Shown: positions 1 through 10,106 of the stretch, one piece after another | How the letters are laid out: each line of letters begins with the position of its first letter | Position numbering within the stretch: the stretch's first letter is position 1 | Source: Gymnothorax reevesii | Taxonomy: Eukaryota; Chordata; Actinopteri; Anguilliformes; Muraenidae | DNA length: 64,000 nucleotides | Assembly (NCBI GenBank): GCA_029721435.1 | Contig: CM056576.1 | Span: forward strand, 72,309,876 to 72,373,875 | Direction: 5' to 3' | Notes under the pieces: generated by a model | What the model was told of the DNA's origin: nothing | What the model saw: the letters and a program-made list of their open reading frames with translations, nothing else | The model's database searches: none | Translations under genes and position numbers: made by a program

Positions 1-195
1 ACACTCATACCTATGGGGAATTTAGTGTCTCCATCCAATTAACCTGACATGCATGTCTTTGGACTGTGGGAGGAAACCAGAGTACCCGGAGAAAACCCAC
101 GCGAACACGGGGAGAACAAGCAAACTCCACACAGTAAGGCCCCAGGCTGGATTTGAAACCACAACCTTCTTGCTGTGAGGCAGACCAATTGTTTC
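1..195 (-). repeat. Dispersed fish repeat with a tRNA-like head (SINE-like)
   Basis: Read on the minus strand, the block contains the phrase found in a very common teleost dispersed repeat: a B-box-like segment (149-160), then 'GTGTGGAGTTTGC', 'GTTCTCCCCGTGTTC' and 'CCACAGTCCAAAGACATGCA'. The tRNA-like promoter is degenerate and no intact A box is visible. Calling it SINE-like is inference. The copy runs off the left edge of the window. Confidence 0.5.
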
Positions 196-381
196 AGCCA
201 TTGGCTCCTTAACTGAAAAGATTTCCAATTTTGTTGATTTTTTTTATAACACCCCTTGTGACATCTCCTCCATCTTTTGTGCGTGACTTTATGAATATTA
301 GGGGTGGGACTTGTAAACGTGTACACGGTTAGTCAAGCAAACGTTTCTAAAAAAAACACTGACCGTGTACACGCACTCATT

Positions 382-773
382 GGCTGCGTCTGAAAAGTAA
401 AAAAAAAAAAATTACATCCAATCGTTTAATTCCTAACCACTTTTCTTTAACCTGCGTAAAACATCATAAGGTCAAGGAAAGGTGTAAAGGGGACTCCTTT
501 ACAGCTTAGGAAGAGAACCACGCTAATAAGAGAATCCGAATGCACTTATACTGGGCACAGTGCACCCGGCTCTTGCCCGTCATGTTTGCTCATTTTCCGA
601 AAAGAATGCTTCAGTGTACCCTATAAAGGCGGAAAATTAGCAATCATTGTAGCACCTTTACTCTACATTTAAATAATCCTAACACTCGTCATGACTGCCA
701 CATCGATACTTCTGGATCGTTTTCTAGGAGTTAGGAACTTTCCTAAGCAAAAAAAGACTATTCGGACGCAGCC
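382..773. mobile_element. Non-autonomous TIR element (392 bp), Harbinger-like by 3-bp TSD
   Basis: The ends are inverted: GGCTGCGTCTGAAAAGT on the left, and GGCTGCGTCCGAATAGT read inward from the right. A 3-bp ATT duplication flanks it (379-381 and 774-776). It has no coding capacity. A 3-bp duplication fits PIF/Harbinger, but the family is inferred from that alone. Confidence 0.6.
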
Positions 774-1702
774 ATTATCTGCACGCTCAATTCCTCTTTA
801 TGTTGCTTTAAAACGTGATTAGTTAATATCTCATTATTTATATCTTACATATTGTTCACTGTGTCTTTTTTACATTGTTGGTGGACGTTCTGTCGGCCGC
901 CTATATTTGTATGCACAACGTCGTCCTCGTGTCTGCTCATTAAAAGAAAAGCATATTCATTTTGTTATTTGAATGAGAGCACGTAAAACGCAATTTACGT
1001 TTCTTTTTGCTTTAGCTTTGTGGATATGAAAAAGTAAAACTAAATTGTGAAACACTTATCAGCCGCTTTTTCTCCTCAATTACAATTCACTTTAATGACG
1101 CCATGAAACTTCACGATAGTGAGACGCAGCTTCCGCAGTGAGTCAGGGATGTAGTTCGCTGTTTAAGTTTACAAATCATATTGTACAAAAACAAGGTACA
1201 ATAATAAGGACAATGACAAAAAAGCAGAGCTAAACTGTTAGAATTCATTCGTGTTCTTGCTTGTCAAAGCGATGATTTTCATTGTAGGTCAAATCATTAA
1301 TTTGGTTGTGATTTTATGCCCATCTGATGTAGGCCACAATTTTGTACTGGAGTAACCAACAAATTCACTGTTACCGTCTATTGATATAAAGGGGAATGGA
1401 AACATCAGGAAACTGCAAGCCCAATAGATTTATCTAGTTGAAACATACGATTTTGTCAAATAAGAGCTCTTAGTCTAATATATCATGGCCATTAGAGCTG
1501 GCTGCGGCAATTTTAATCGCTGGTCTGCATGACATCATTGGATGTAAAGCACACAGCATGAAAAATGGGTCATGCACAGGGCTGGATCCAGAGCTGAAAA
1601 TTCTGGGGAAAATCCATCCCTTTATTGAAACATTCAGTCCTAGCAAGTTTTCAATCGTTTTCATTTAACACGTTTTCCAATTATAGTAATAATCAAGTAT
1701 AA
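774..1702. other. AT-rich stretch, nothing recognised
   Basis: I find no convincing coding exon, RNA gene or element boundary here. The few short reading frames show no family features. Confidence 0.5.
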
Positions 1703-2179
1703 ATTGAAGACACGGCTTTCTTTTCCAGCAAGAGCAGCATTTCAGAGCTCTTCAGCGAATGAAGGTAATTTCGGTGACAAGTACGTGGTGTTGTCCATTT
1801 CCGTTTTCCAGTTGGACAGCTGTCAATTTTTTATTATATAGCAAGGTGTAGTGACCGTGCTGCAAAAACAGGTGTATGCACACGGATATAAAGTGACAGA
1901 ATTTCACAATTAAATTAACGCATTGTCTCCTTGTTATCTCAACTGCAAGTAGAGTCCTACCCACATTTAACTGTGGTTTACAGTTTACATACACAGAACC
2001 TGTGTTACAAACTGATTGTAAAATTTCAGTTGAAATAACTTGCAAAAAAGGTGCCAGTTAAATTAGCTGGCAAATAAGGTGCCAGTACGTAACAGTGTCG
2101 CCTACTTGTCACCAAAATTACCTTCATTGAAGACACTTATTTCCAGCGAGAGGGGGGATTTCAGAACTGTTCAGCGAAT
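1703..2179. repeat. Inverted-repeat unit with direct-repeat flanks
   Basis: A 23-bp inverted repeat (1761-1783 and 2103-2125, core GGTGACAAGTA) bounds a 365-bp segment. Outside it, the left flank 1703-1760 and right flank 2126-2179 are imperfect direct copies of each other; both start ATTGAAGACAC and end TTCAGCGAAT. The direct repeats are far too long for an ordinary DNA-transposon duplication, so the mechanism is unclear. No coding region was seen. Confidence 0.6.
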
Positions 2180-2419
2180 TAACTGTTCCCTCGAGTGCCC
2201 GAGGGAGAACCTGACTGCATTACGAATAAGCCCAGCTTCCAACGTGCTTGCTTGGACATTGAGGTGCTGGACTTGGCATTGCTCAAGATGAAGGATGTCA
2301 GAGCGGAGACACTGAATCGACCAGTTGACCAACTAAGAACACTTGTACAATTTGAAGTAATAAAGTACATAAATTGTTAATGAGCTGTATTCATGAACCA
2401 GTCACTGAAGACAAAATCG

Positions 2420-2615
2420 GATTGTACCCTCTCCCCTCGCCGGTCAGCTTTCAGACTAATATTGTAAAATCGTAGCGCGTTGCAGGATGCACCTCGGTGG
2501 TTTTAAATGGGGAACGATTTTAAAAGAAGGCACTAATATATTTCAAGGTGTTTTATTATTGAGAAGGGGGTTTAGAATATTAATATCAAATATTAATATC
2601 ACAAATGTGTAGCTT
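2420..2615 (+). repeat. Dispersed repeat; inverted partner at 61437-61655
   Basis: This segment matches the reverse complement of 61437-61655, with small indels. Shared landmarks are GGTCAGCTTTCA, GGTGGTTTTAAATGGG, AACGATTTTAAAAG and GAGAAGGGGGTTTAGAATAT. No coding capacity and no clear terminal repeats were seen, so its class is unknown. Confidence 0.65.
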
Positions 2616-2628
2616 ATCGGCAAGCAGT

Positions 2629-3320
2629 CCTACAGCGATGATACAAGTTATGAAAATTTCATGTCAAGTGTGACATTTGAATCAATGAAAATCAATGTCA
2701 AGGTCACTAAATAAAAGTTCACATAGATTTATAAGACCTTCTGTCATACTCTGAAGCAGTTTTGGTGATACAAGTTATTAAAATATGTCAATATGCATTC
2801 AATATGTCAATTGTGAACTTAAAAGGTCACAGAATGTCAAGTCGTGGTCAGCAAATTAACTTGTTATACAACTTTCTCAATGTCTCTATACAAACCTTGG
2901 CATAATCTGCGACCATTTTGGTGATACAAGTCATTGTAATTTCACTTTGGAGTTTGACCCTCAAAGGTCACTGACAGTCAAGTTGAATGTCACCAAATGA
3001 AACTTCATATGCGACTTCCTAGATGTCAGTAACACAATTTTAGGCTCCATCTGTGACCGTTTTAGTGACACAAGTCATTGAATTTTCACCAGGTCACATT
3101 TGACCTTTGAAGGTCAATATGAAGGTCGCCAAATGAAAGTTCATGTATGACTTCTTATATGTCTGTAATACAAACCTAGACTCCATCTGTGACCGTTTTG
3201 GCAAGACAAGTCATTGTAATTGTATTATGTTAAGTTTGACCTTCAAATGTCATCAACACAGTCAAGCTGAATGTCACCAAATGAAAGCTCATGTTTGACT
3301 TCCTATATGTGTTCAATGCA
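2629..3320. repeat. Tandem array, about 135-bp units
   Basis: About five diverged units follow one another, each with 'TTTTGGTGATACAAGTCATT', 'GTCACCAAATGAAAGTTCAT' and 'GACTTCCTATATGTC' in the same order. Clear unit starts lie near 2924, 3058 and 3195. The units contain paired half-sites such as TGACCTTTGAAGGTCA near 3107. The array decays near 3420, where the Tc1 element starts. It is a diverged satellite or minisatellite. Confidence 0.7.
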
Positions 3321-4061
3321 CATATGTTCCCACTCTTCAACATTTTCAAGCCTAGAAACCTTTAAAAATCCTAACATTTTGCTTGACCTCAAGTTTGACC
3401 TTTCAAGGTCATCTTAGGTCAACTTTAACACAGCCAAAATATAGGTCATATACAAAACCCAAAACCATTGAAGTTGGAACGTTATGTAAATCGTAGATAA
3501 AGACAGAATACAATGATTTGCAAATCCTTTTCAACTTATATTCAATTGAATACACTGCAAAGACAAGGGGCTCTAATTTCGTAGACCAGGCGCAGGCGCG
3601 GCGCATGGGGGGTGCGCCGGGCCAACGGGATGTGTCCAGGCGTATGTGGCAATTTCGTGCCCAGCGTAGCCTGGCGCAAGTACTCCTCTGTCCCGCCTCT
3701 GCCCCTCCTTCCAGCGCAAGTTGGCAAGTGTGTTTGGGTATAACACAGCCGAGTCAAATCTTCACCAGTCAAATGAGCTCTTCACCTCATTTTTAATGTG
3801 TTAGAATATAGAAGGCGACACAGCCGAGTCAAATGTTGCTCACTGGCAAGAGAAACGATGGATAGCGTGTTCCTATTATTAAAAACTTTTGCTGCTTTAA
3901 ATTTTGGGATTAACATGCATGTACAACAAAGCAAGATACGTTACACATTTATTTCCAATATGTGATCTTAACTCAGTACGAGATCATAGCAATCAGGCTG
4001 TATTCATTTCCCCCACTAAAGACGATAAAACATAAGTGACAATAATAGTAGCCTAGTATTA

Positions 4062-5553
4062 AGCCGCTTGCACACTGGACGCGAAACGAATTTTTCGCTC
4101 GACAGATTGCGTCTTGTGTCCAAAGGTCTGACAGGGTTTTAATAAATCGCCGTGTCCGACAGTCTATTATTGTTTTTAATTTCTTCAAATCTACTGACTC
4201 TTTTAGATATTATTTTATTTTTTATTTATTTATTTATTTATTTAACCTTTATTTAACCAGGAAAATCCCTTGAGATTCAAAATCTCTTTTTCGAGGGAGA
4301 CCTGGCCAAGACAGCTCACCATTTCACTTAAAATTACAAAGGTGTAAACAACAGGAGTGACAAAATACAATAAGTTAACAAAATACAAACCTACGGACAA
4401 CAACTGCACACCTCATTTATATACAATCTTAGCCTATGCTTAAACACACCCAAGGAGACTAAATTGTTCAACTGTAGAGTATTTTGGAGGTTATTCCATG
4501 ACCAAGAGGCAAAATAGGAAAAGGCACTTTTGCCAAGAACTGAGGAAATCCGAGGTACCTGGTAAAGTAACCTTTTTGTGGAACGAAGCTGATAGTGGTT
4601 GCTGAGTGGGGTCAAAAGTCTACTGAGGTAAGGAGGTAATTTACCCAATATGGCCTTATATATAAAAATAAACCAATGACGCCATCTCCTTAAGCTTAAA
4701 GAAGGCCATGAAACAAGATTATAGAGTTTACAGTGGTGTGTGCGGTAAACATTAAACGTGAATGTTTTGATAAGAGGGCTCAGTTCTTCAAGATGAGTAC
4801 CGAGAATTTCAATCAATGTTTCTGTTTAAGCTGCTCAATAAAGCGAGTCGACATTGGCGCGAGACAATGTACAATGCCTCCGTGTCTGACAGCCAAAAAA
4901 AAGGACGATTTGAACAGATTGATAATGAAATAAAGAATAAAAAGAAACATTTTAACAACAGAGCATCCAATGAACACTGCGATTTATTTATTGGCGGGTC
5001 ATCTTTGTTGGATATCCCGTTTATTGCTGATATATTTTTATTCTTTATTTCGCTATAAATCTGTTCTCATATCAATACTTTTACTTTTTGCTGACTGCTG
5101 GACATGGAGTAATTTGCATTTCGTGTCGGACAGTCTTGATCGTGCATGCGATGATTTCTTCACACTGTCAGTGGTCATGGAATTGATTTGCTCACGCACT
5201 ATTTTATCTCTGCTGTGGAAATAAAGCGTGAATCTGTTCGATCCATCTGACTAATTTTCAAAAGAAAGACCGAATAAATACTGATGTCTATCTTCAACGG
5301 AAGAAAACAGATGAATAGCCTAAAAAGACCAAGAAAAGTCGATAGCTATGAATTTGCATTTTGTGAAGGCCGAACACAAACATAGCCAAGTTTGCACGTC
5401 TAATAATTCCTGGAATACTCGGAAAAATTAGAACTTATGACTTTCGGACACGGAGATATATTGAAACCCTGTCCGACTATCGCGTCTTTGCATTGACTTT
5501 GTCTGTAATCAGTCGTGCGAAAAATTCGTTTTGCGTCCAGTGTGCAAGCGGCT
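4062..5553. mobile_element. TIR element nested inside the Harbinger-like unit
   Basis: The ends are near-perfect inverted repeats of about 40 bp starting AGCCGCTTGCACACTGGACG (4062 onward and 5553 backward). The 3-bp duplication TTA lies at 4059-4061 and 5554-5556; TTAA is also present on both sides but leaves the TIRs offset by one base. No transposase was seen. Related end sequences (GCGTCCGGTGTGAAAGCGGC) recur near 52265-52385. Confidence 0.65.
4203..4825 (-). mobile_element. LINE 3' fragment, CR1/Rex1-like
   Basis: The minus-strand frame 4816-4391 (141 codons) resembles the extreme C-terminus of CR1-group reverse transcriptases: a W-x-x-x-F-x-x-K-A-x-x-G-x-x-P-x-Y-L segment followed by V-P-R and W-x-x-L. 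The 3' end on this strand is an ATTT-rich tail (4203-4250), preceded by the phrase common at fish Rex1-like 3' ends (TTTATTTAACCAGG). It is heavily 5'-truncated and lacks the catalytic domains. It is the innermost insertion of this nest. Assignment to Rex1 rather than another CR1 lineage is uncertain. Confidence 0.55.
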
Positions 5554-6215
5554 TTAATGAGCATAGAACGCAAGCATTCGATATATATACATTATACAGT
5601 TCGTGGTTGGCTGAGAAAGATGTGAAGTCGTTAGTTTGCATCACAGATTCCATTACGCGTGGCAACCGCCTGATATCAGGACAATCGATATAAATACTAT
5701 AATTTATGTCCTTATTCAGATAGTTACAATAAATAGTGTTTCCTGTAATTATTTCTTGCATTGAAACGTGCCTGACATTCTGTAAACTGCCTGTGAGATT
5801 ACGGTGACGTGTGCGCACTCTGCGCCGGTCAGCCAAATTACCACTGCCCGGAAATTAAACCAGGTTGGAGCTGGCGAGTTTTCTGCGCAACTCCAGTGGA
5901 GACTTTTTCTACGAAATTGTCACTGCGTCTTGATGAATGTGTGACACCTCCCCCTACTACGCCGCCACACCCATCTCGGCGCACCTTCGTCTACCGAAGG
6001 ATGCGCACCTCACGAAATTACCACTACGCGGGCTGCGCCGTACAAAATTACCACTGCGCGGGCTGTGCCTCGCTACGCCACCTGCGCTGCGCCAGGAAAT
6101 TAGAGCCCAAGATGTTTAATGTTCAAACTGAGAAACTATTTTTTTTTGCAAATAATCATTAACTTAGAATTTAAAGGCAGCAACACATTGCAAAAAAGGT
6201 GGCACTGGGGCCTTT

Positions 6216-7206
6216 TTACCACTGTGTTACATCGCCTTTCCTTTTAACGACACTCAGTAAACGTTTGGGAACTGAGGAGACCAATTTTTGAAGCTTTTCA
6301 GGTGGAACTCGTTCCCATTCTTGCTTGATTTACAGCTTAGGTTGTTCAACAGTCTGGGGTCTCCGTTGTCGTATTTTACGCTTCATAATGCGCCACACAT
6401 TTTCAATGGGAGACAGGTCTGGACTACAGGCAGGCCAGTCTAGTACCCGTACTCTTCTACTACGGAGCCATGCTGTTGTAACACGTGCAGAATGTGGTTT
6501 GGCAGTGCCTTGCTGAAATAAGCAGGGGCGTCCATGAAAAAGACGTTGCTTGGATGGCAACATATGTTGCTCCAAAACCTGTATGTACCTTTCAGCATTA
6601 ATGGTGCCTTCACATATGTGTAAGCTGCCCATGCCTTGGGCACCAATACATCCCCATACCATCACAGATGCTGGCTTTTGAACTTTGCGCCAATAACAGT
6701 CCGGATGGTTCTTTTCCTCTTTGGTCCAGAGGACACGGTGTCCACAGTTTCCAAAAACAATTTGAAATGTGGTCTCGTCAGACCACAGAACACTTTTCGA
6801 CTTTGCATCAGTTCATCTTAGATGAGCTTGGGCCCAGCAAAGCCGGTGCCGTTTCTGGGTGCTGTTGATAAATGGCTTTCGCTTTCCATTGTAGAGTTTT
6901 AACTTGCACTTGGAGATGTAGCAATGAACTGTAGTTACTGACAGTGGTTTTCTGAAGTGTTCCTGAGCCCATGTGGTGATGTCCTTTACACTGATGTCGG
7001 TTTTTGATGCAGTACCGCCTGAGGGATTGAAGGTCATGGGCATTCAATGTTGGTTTTCAGCCTTGTCTGAACCTTTTGACAATATTACGGACCGTAGATG
7101 ATGAAATCCCTAAATTTCTTGCAATAGCTCGTTGAGGAAAGTTGTTGTTAAACTGTTCAACAATCAGCTCACGCATTTGTTCACCAAGTGGTGACCCTCG
7201 CCCCAT
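6216..7206 (-). pseudogene. Tc1-like transposase, inactive
   Basis: The start is at MGRGSPL (7206). An N-terminal homeodomain-like helix-turn-helix follows (region ending VRNIVKRFRQG), and the DDE domain lies downstream. The first catalytic Asp is in WSDETTF and the Glu in SPIENVW, but the second Asp position reads FQQGTAKPH where the family has Asp, so the triad is broken. The reading is also split by a frameshift near 7050 and internal stops. A full Tc1 transposase is about 340 residues. The enzyme would bind its TIRs and catalyse cut-and-paste transposition; this copy cannot. Confidence 0.8.
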
Positions 7207-7419
7207 CCTTGTTTGTGAATGACTGAGCATTTCAGGGAAGCTGCTTTTATACCCGATCATGGCACCCACCTGTTCCCAATTAGCCCGTTCACCTGTGGGA
7301 TGTTCCAAATAAGTGTTTGATGAGCATTCCTCAACTCTCTCAGTCTTTTTTGCCACTTGTGCCAGCTTTTTTGAAACATGTTGCAGGCATCAAATTCCAA
7401 ATGAGCCAATATTTGCAAT

Positions 7420-8336
7420 TATACCATGGTCTGGGTGAATACTTTTTTATGATTGGCTGGCAGGTATGCATTAGAACCGTGGAACCGCACAGATAGTTCG
7501 GCTACGGTCGTTTCACCATTCGAAATTCATCCACTAGCCAACTTGTAACCCTAGCAGCGTTAAACGTGGTATTCGGCTGGGTGCAACGGAAAACCTAGCT
7601 GCTCATACATCTCCAGTAAATTTAGCAGCGTCATACAAGTTGCGTCCAGCGGGGCGGTTAACTATAGGAACTCGAGCGATAATGACCGGAAATATTATTG
7701 CAGCGAAGTAATCAGGCTTTATTCATTAAACGATTGTAATTGTGTACGGTTACAAAGGAAGCTAACGTGTCCACTTCATGTGTCAGCAACTGCTCGTTCG
7801 CGAGCTACATGCTATGCCAGCAGACTGATTTCAGCTCGCTGCCTGCGGAAACCGTGATAAGTTCATTGTAATTGTGGGTAGCAAGTTAGCTACAGTCTGC
7901 ATAATCGCACATAAAGTTGCGTTATGCGTAATCTCCATTTCAGCTGGAATCCGAAATCAAATCAGCTGGTAAACGGATGCAAGCGTGTGCAAAAAAAAAT
8001 CTTTCTCCATGAACGTAAGATGAACTAAGATAGCTGGTTCAATTTAACTTGGCCTATAGTAGGCTATTGGGTATAAGAAGGCCCGGCGCCTCTTTAGTGA
8101 TTACCAGCTCGTTTTTTTGAGTGCAAAAATTTCACCAAAATTTCTGAATGCTGCGATCTGATATCCCTGGCAAATGACCAAGGTATAAGCGGGATAATAA
8201 ACTCGAAAGTGAGCATTCCACGATTTTAATGCACTTCGCGGAGGCAACCAGCCTCCGCTTCGCGTCGGGTGGTTATTTGCCTCCGCGTCGTGCATTAAAA
8301 CCGTGGAATGCACACCTTCTCGTTAATTATCCCTTA
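7420..8336. mobile_element. Hairpin-bearing insertion in the Tc1 right half
   Basis: It interrupts the Tc1 copy between TATTTGCA and ATAATTACAAAGTTTA. Its right end folds into a long hairpin: 8189-8240 pairs imperfectly with 8275-8335 (GCATTCCACG...TTTTAATGCAC against GTGCATTAAAACCGTGGAATG). No coding region is convincing. The family is unknown to me. Confidence 0.5.
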
Positions 8337-8490
8337 CATAATTACAAAGTTTACCTGTTTGAACATTAAGTAACTTGTCTTTGCAGTGTATTCAATTGAA
8401 TATAGGTTAAAAAGGATTTGCAAATCATTGTATTCTGTTTTTATTTACAATTTACACAACGTGCCAACTTCACTGGTTTTGGGTTTTGTA

Positions 8491-9160
8491 ATTTCATCAC
8501 TCATGTTTTATGCGTTTATCAACACCGAGTGATTCCGTATTTTTGTTTTTCAACCTCATTATGAAAAAATGCTATTTGTTAAAATTATTTCATCCAATTT
8601 GTTTCAGGTCTGTTTCTCACAAAGCCTGAATGTTAAGCTTATACGGAACACTGAAAGTGACTGTGCCCCCATCAGTCCAACATGGACATTGGTGAACTCG
8701 TTTTCGTAACATTGGGACCAGAGCTCCAACAGACATTCATTTTCTGACAAATAACAATACAGCTGGACTAAAATGTTTGGATCGTGCAGCAATATACCTG
8801 TTATATCGCCACCTTATGCTATATGGGAAGCGGCCAAATGAAAACAAAAAAGCACCAATGAATATCAAAAAAAAAAATAAAAAAATCAGTTGACTCGTAA
8901 GTATTGTAATTATTGATACATCGGCACTAAATCTAACCATTCATTACATAAAAAGTCTGAAGACAAAGCAAATCGCCTGTTTAGCTAATATTCTGGGCAA
9001 AAAAAAAAACTAAGCTTGTGAGCAGAAACCTGTAGAAGCTCATTAATTAGCCTTTGTATTACCTGAATCCATAAATTTGTTAGACTTTGAAACACAATGT
9101 GGACACGAAGCTCTCACACTCCATGGCAGGCCTTACCATTTTCTAAACTAGAGGAAAAGT
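8491..9160. other. No feature recognised
   Basis: AT-rich sequence with only short reading frames and no terminal repeats I can identify. Confidence 0.5.
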
Positions 9161-9168
9161 ATGAAAAG

Positions 9169-9898
9169 CAGTGGCGTTTCAGGAAGTGATAATTGGTGGG
9201 GCCCTGACCATGCCTTTGCGTCAATGATTGTTCCTGGCTTGTACTCAGCTATTCTCCGTTATTAACACGTTTTCCAGTTTTGACAATAATCCTCTGGCAA
9301 TTGAATTTACGGGTTCTCTCTCCATGCGATCTATTGACGATAAACAATGGGATAAATTCACTCAAAAATTGCTCAACGCTTTGTGAAAGACAAACTGTCA
9401 TCAAACGTCTGCGCTACCTTTTCCACACATCAAGTGATTTAACTGGCGCTTCATGATCGTTTTGTTTAAATAAAATAAAAGACCATTTGAAACGTCTGTG
9501 TGAAATTCTGGATAACGCTGATTTAAATGCACGAAATTATGCGTCCAGATTAATGACTGTCGCCGTACCGAAACGTACCGTACCGGCGTGTTCTCGGAGT
9601 GCATCTATTGCTCAGTCCCTCAAGGAAGTCGCATGTCGCGGTTGCAACTATTAAAGCAAATTCAACCAATCCACACAAATTTGTCGCGGACAATAAAATA
9701 AATCGCCAAGACATTGCAACTTTCGTTGCCGCTTTTTGAAGAAGTTACCGCAAAAAAAAAAAAAATAAAAAATAAACAATAAAAAAGCCAGGAAAATTCT
9801 GGAAGGATTGTTTGTCAATAATGCGAATGATTGCGTGCAAGTCAGGGTTAAAGGGGAGCTCTGGGCCCCACCAATCTTTAATCCTAGAGATGCCCCTG
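9169..9898. mobile_element. Non-autonomous hAT element (730 bp)
   Basis: The left end CAGTGGCGTTTCAGG and the right end (CAGGGGCATCTCTAGG when reversed) are hAT-type termini. Both are followed by the shared subterminal ATTGGTGGGGCCC. The flanks are an 8-bp duplication with one mismatch: ATGAAAAG (9161-9168) and ATGAAGAG (9899-9906). No transposase is encoded. The 8-bp duplication and CA...TG-type ends fit the hAT superfamily. Confidence 0.75.
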
Positions 9899-9977
9899 AT
9901 GAAGAGCAACTAATTAAGACAAATCAACATCATAATAGAATTCTGAGATGGCAACCGAGGTTTCCATTAACGGAGTG

Positions 9978-10085
9978 GCTATTCGCACAGCCGCTGTGCC
10001 AATAGTGGGTGAAGTTATTTCATTCGCACAGCTGTGCCAATTACGATGGGTCGAACATTATCCGCACAGCGGCTGTGCGAATAGC
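9978..10085. repeat. Perfect 22-bp inverted repeat with a palindromic centre
   Basis: The arms 9978-9999 and 10064-10085 are exact reverse complements over 22 bp. Each arm itself holds GCACAGC/GCTGTGC. The loop contains a third copy of the core, ATTCGCACAGCTGTGCCAAT (10022-10041). The outer flanks TTTCCATTAA and TTCCATTAAA are not exact inverses. It is probably a small palindromic MITE or a fold-back unit. Confidence 0.7.
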
Positions 10086-10106
10086 TGCGTCCTTCCATTA
10101 AATCCA

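Larger units (their letters stand above)
3568..6108. mobile_element. Harbinger-like TIR element inserted in the Tc1 copy
   Basis: The left end GGGCTCTAATTTCGT and the right end (GGGCTCTAATTTCCT when reversed) form a short TIR. The Tc1 sequence reads GACAAG before it and AAGATGTTTAATG after it, giving a 3-bp AAG duplication (3565-3567, 6109-6111). GC-rich CpG-bearing terminal regions (about 3590-3720 and 5815-6100) contrast with an AT-rich middle. It encodes no transposase. PIF/Harbinger membership is inferred from the 3-bp duplication. Confidence 0.65.
3453..8488 (-). mobile_element. Tc1-like transposon, split by nested insertions
   Basis: The ends are inverted copies starting CAAAACCCAAAACC (left about 3453-3567, right about 8340-8488), flanked by TA at 3451-3452 and 8489-8490. 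The body resumes at 6109-7419 and 8337-8488 and encodes a minus-strand Tc1 transposase. Two blocks interrupt it: a Harbinger-like element (3568-6108) and a hairpin-bearing unit (7420-8336). Without them the element would be about 1.6 kb, the usual Tc1 length. It is dead (see the transposase entry). Confidence 0.85.

Noticed and set aside
1..195. A tRNA gene on the minus strand
   Set aside because: Only a degenerate B-box-like element is present, without a foldable cloverleaf; the block matches a dispersed repeat.
2629..3320. CRISPR-like array
   Set aside because: Units are long and diverged, with no short exact repeats separated by unique spacers, and the genome is animal.
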